NCBI GenBank assembly: GCA_005880175.1
Contig: VBJR01000014.1
Coordinates: forward strand, 1-6,978
Length of the DNA stretch: 6,978 bases
From: Chloroflexota bacterium
GTDB lineage: Bacteria; Chloroflexota; Dormibacteria; Dormibacterales; Dormibacteraceae
Direction of reading: 5' to 3'
In this document: one piece after another, positions 5,763 to 6,978 of the stretch
Numbering within the stretch: position 1 is the first letter of the stretch
Layout: every line of letters begins with the position of its first letter
Translations under genes and position numbers: made by a program
Notes under the pieces: generated by a model
The model's database searches: none
What the model was told of the DNA's origin: nothing
Seen by the model: only the letters and a program-made list of their open reading frames with translations

Positions 5763-5771
5763 TGCGACAAT
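5763..5771 (+). promoter_or_regulatory. Extended -10 promoter element of the protease gene
   Basis: TGCGACAAT combines an extended -10 TGn with a GACAAT hexamer. Transcription would start near 5778, leaving a leader of about 26 nt that contains the ribosome site. TCGAGC occurs twice 11 bp apart (5771-5776 and 5782-5787), between this element and the ribosome site. No -35 is evident, as expected for an extended -10 promoter. It suggests the protease can be expressed independently of DUF4012. Confidence 0.4.
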
Positions 5772-5792
5772 CGAGCCACAGTCGAGCGGAAG

Positions 5793-5798
5793 AGGGAG
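5793..5798 (+). promoter_or_regulatory. Shine-Dalgarno sequence deciding the GTG start of the protease
   Basis: AGGGAG lies 5 nt before the GTG at 5804, inside a purine-rich run (about 5788-5804). It supports GTG 5804 as the start, which yields the Trp motif and membrane helix at the expected N-terminal place. Confidence 0.7.
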
Positions 5799-5803
5799 AC
5801 AGG

Positions 5804-6978
5804 GTGGACCAGGAGCACGGCCCGCGGGGAGCGGCACCCCAGCATTCGCCCGACCGGCGCTGGTGGTGGAACGGCCAGCAGTGGGTGCCGGCCGCGCCTC
5901 CCGGCGCGCCGCGGCGCCGCTCCGGCTGGGCCGCGATGGCCTGGATCGCGCTGCTGCTCGTCGTCCTGCTCGCCACCGGGGCGGTGGGCGCCGCGGCCGG
6001 CCCGCATCTGTTCGGGGCCGCGGGGGCCGCGATCAGCGCGGCGCGGGGGGTGCTGCCGACCGACGAGCCGGCTCCGGCGCCCGGCGACCAGCAGCGGATC
6101 GACATCGCGGCCCCGCCCGGGGCGCAGGCCGTGCCGGCCGTGGCCGCCGCGGGCCCGGCCCCGCCGGGCCCGGTGGACGTGGCCGCGATGGGCAACCGGC
6201 TGGCGGCCGCCACCGTGCTGATCGACGCGCAGCTGCGCCACCACAACTACGACAGCGCCGGCACGGGCATCGTGCTGACGGCGGCCGGCCTGGTGCTGAC
6301 CGACGAGCACGTGATCAACGACGCCGAGAGCGTCACCGCCCAGATCGGCGGGACCGGGCAGACGTACCAGGCCGCCCTGATCGGCGTGAACGTCGCCGAG
6401 GACGTCGCGCTGCTCCAGCTCGAGAAGGCGTCGGGGCTGGCGACCGCGACGCTGGGCCGGTCGGCGGGCGTGACGCTGGGCGACCGCCTCGTCGTGATCG
6501 GGTACCCGAACGACACGGCGCCCGCCTCGGTGGGCGGCCGCGTCATCGGGCTGAGCGAGTCGGTGGACGTCACGGACAACGCGGACGAGGTCGGCACCAG
6601 CGTCGACCCCAAGGTCACGTACACCGGCATGCTGCACAGCACGGCGCACTCGCTGTCCGGCCAGTCCGGGGGGCCGGTCGTGGACAGCGCCGGCCGCGTG
6701 GTCGGCATGGACCAGGTGGGCGGCGACAGCGACGACTACGACATCCCGATCGACCGCGCGCTGGCGGCCGCCCGCGAGATCGCGGCGGGCCGCACCGGCG
6801 TGGACGTGGTGATCGGCGCGCCCGCCGACCTGGGCCTGGTGGCGCGCACGTCGAGCAGCGGCGCGGCCGGCGCCCGGGTGGTGACGATCTACTCGGGCAC
6901 GCCGGCCCAGTCGATCGGGCTCCGGATCGGGGACGTCATCACGGCGATCGACGGCGCCCCGATCGCGTCCGCCGTCGA
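5804..6978 (+). CDS. Membrane-anchored trypsin-like serine protease with PDZ domain (S1C/HtrA-like), 3' end off window
   Basis: No stop occurs before the right edge; 391 residues are visible. A short cytoplasmic N-terminus carries the motif S15-P-D-R-R-W-W-W-N-G-Q-Q-W-V-P29 and a basic patch (R37-R39). One membrane helix follows (about 42-65), then an Ala/Pro linker to about residue 125. The protease domain has an intact triad: H169 in T-D-E-H-V, D200 in A-E-D-V-A-L-L, and S288 in G-Q-S-G-G-P. G-T-G-I-V-L matches the family's G-S-G-x-x-x strand. A PDZ domain starts near residue 345, with G-L-R-I-G-D-V-I-T-A-I-D-G, and is cut by the window edge. The H-D gap (31) is typical of HtrA, while D-S (88) is about a dozen longer than in E. 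coli DegP (as recalled), through an acidic insert before the serine. Such enzymes degrade or process envelope proteins; its substrate is unknown. The start follows AGGGAG. Confidence 0.9.
   Translation, partial: MDQEHGPRGAAPQHSPDRRWWWNGQQWVPAAPPGAPRRRSGWAAMAWIALLLVVLLATGAVGAAAGPHLFGAAGAAISAARGVLPTDEPAPAPGDQQRIDIAAPPGAQAVPAVAAAGPAPPGPVDVAAMGNRLAAATVLIDAQLRHHNYDSAGTGIVLTAAGLVLTDEHVINDAESVTAQIGGTGQTYQAALIGVNVAEDVALLQLEKASGLATATLGRSAGVTLGDRLVVIGYPNDTAPASVGGRVIGLSESVDVTDNADEVGTSVDPKVTYTGMLHSTAHSLSGQSGGPVVDSAGRVVGMDQVGGDSDDYDIPIDRALAAAREIAAGRTGVDVVIGAPADLGLVARTSSSGAAGARVVTIYSGTPAQSIGLRIGDVITAIDGAPIASAV

Noticed and set aside
4410..6221. Long plus-strand frame overlapping DUF4012 and the protease start
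   Set aside because: Out of frame with two well-supported genes; basic low-complexity product.
3703..6246. Minus-strand open frame of 847 codons opposite DUF4012 and the protease
   Set aside because: Low-complexity Arg/Gly/Ala/His product without family motifs. It is the antisense shadow expected at this GC content; DUF4012 on the other strand has clear motifs.
5678..6649. Minus-strand open frame opposite the protease
   Set aside because: The plus strand carries an intact protease triad, PDZ start and a ribosome site; the minus product has no recognisable features.

Overview
The window is very GC-rich (well above 65% by eye) with strong third-position G/C bias. It carries bacterial genes typical of high-GC Gram-positive-like lineages: a DUF4012 surface protein, a single-pass S1C/HtrA-type serine protease, a small UBP-type zinc finger protein and a bacterial animal-type heme peroxidase. 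Several start codons sit 6-8 nt after a -10-like hexamer, suggesting leaderless mRNAs. Together these point to Actinomycetota or a neighbouring high-GC soil lineage such as Candidatus Dormibacterota. This placement is inference; there is no marker gene in the window.

Layout from left to right: (1) the 3' end of a proline-rich, tail-anchored membrane protein (+, to 298). (2) A 141-bp gap with two related dyad sites exactly 42 bp apart, then a -10-like hexamer just before (3) a heme peroxidase (+, 440-1783). (4) A UBP-type zinc finger protein (-, 1780-2067), convergent with the peroxidase, their stop codons overlapping in one CTAG. (5) An MFS permease (+, 2103-3185), divergent from the zinc finger gene across 35 bp. 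(6) A 16-bp inverted repeat acting as a likely two-way terminator. (7) A VOC/glyoxalase-fold protein (-, 3258-3692). (8) A symmetric divergent promoter region, then (9) a DUF4012 membrane-anchored protein (+, 3778-5739). (10) The 5' part of a membrane-anchored trypsin-like protease with the start of a PDZ domain (+, 5804 to the right edge); it has no stop in the window.

The genes alternate in strand and look like independent units rather than one operon. DUF4012 and the protease are the only adjacent same-strand pair, 64 bp apart, with a separate promoter-like element before the protease. Three observations stand out. The paired dyads upstream of the peroxidase sit on the same face of the helix. 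The peroxidase keeps the distal and proximal histidines and catalytic arginine of the myeloperoxidase fold, with exact 97- and 85-residue spacing, but lacks both heme-ester acids. The left-edge protein and the right-edge protease share one tryptophan motif, S-x-D-x2-W-x-W-x-G-x2-W-V-P, on what should be the cytoplasmic side. I see no tRNA, rRNA, CRISPR array, insertion sequence or phage gene. There is no gene-free stretch over 300 bases; the longest gap is 299-439.
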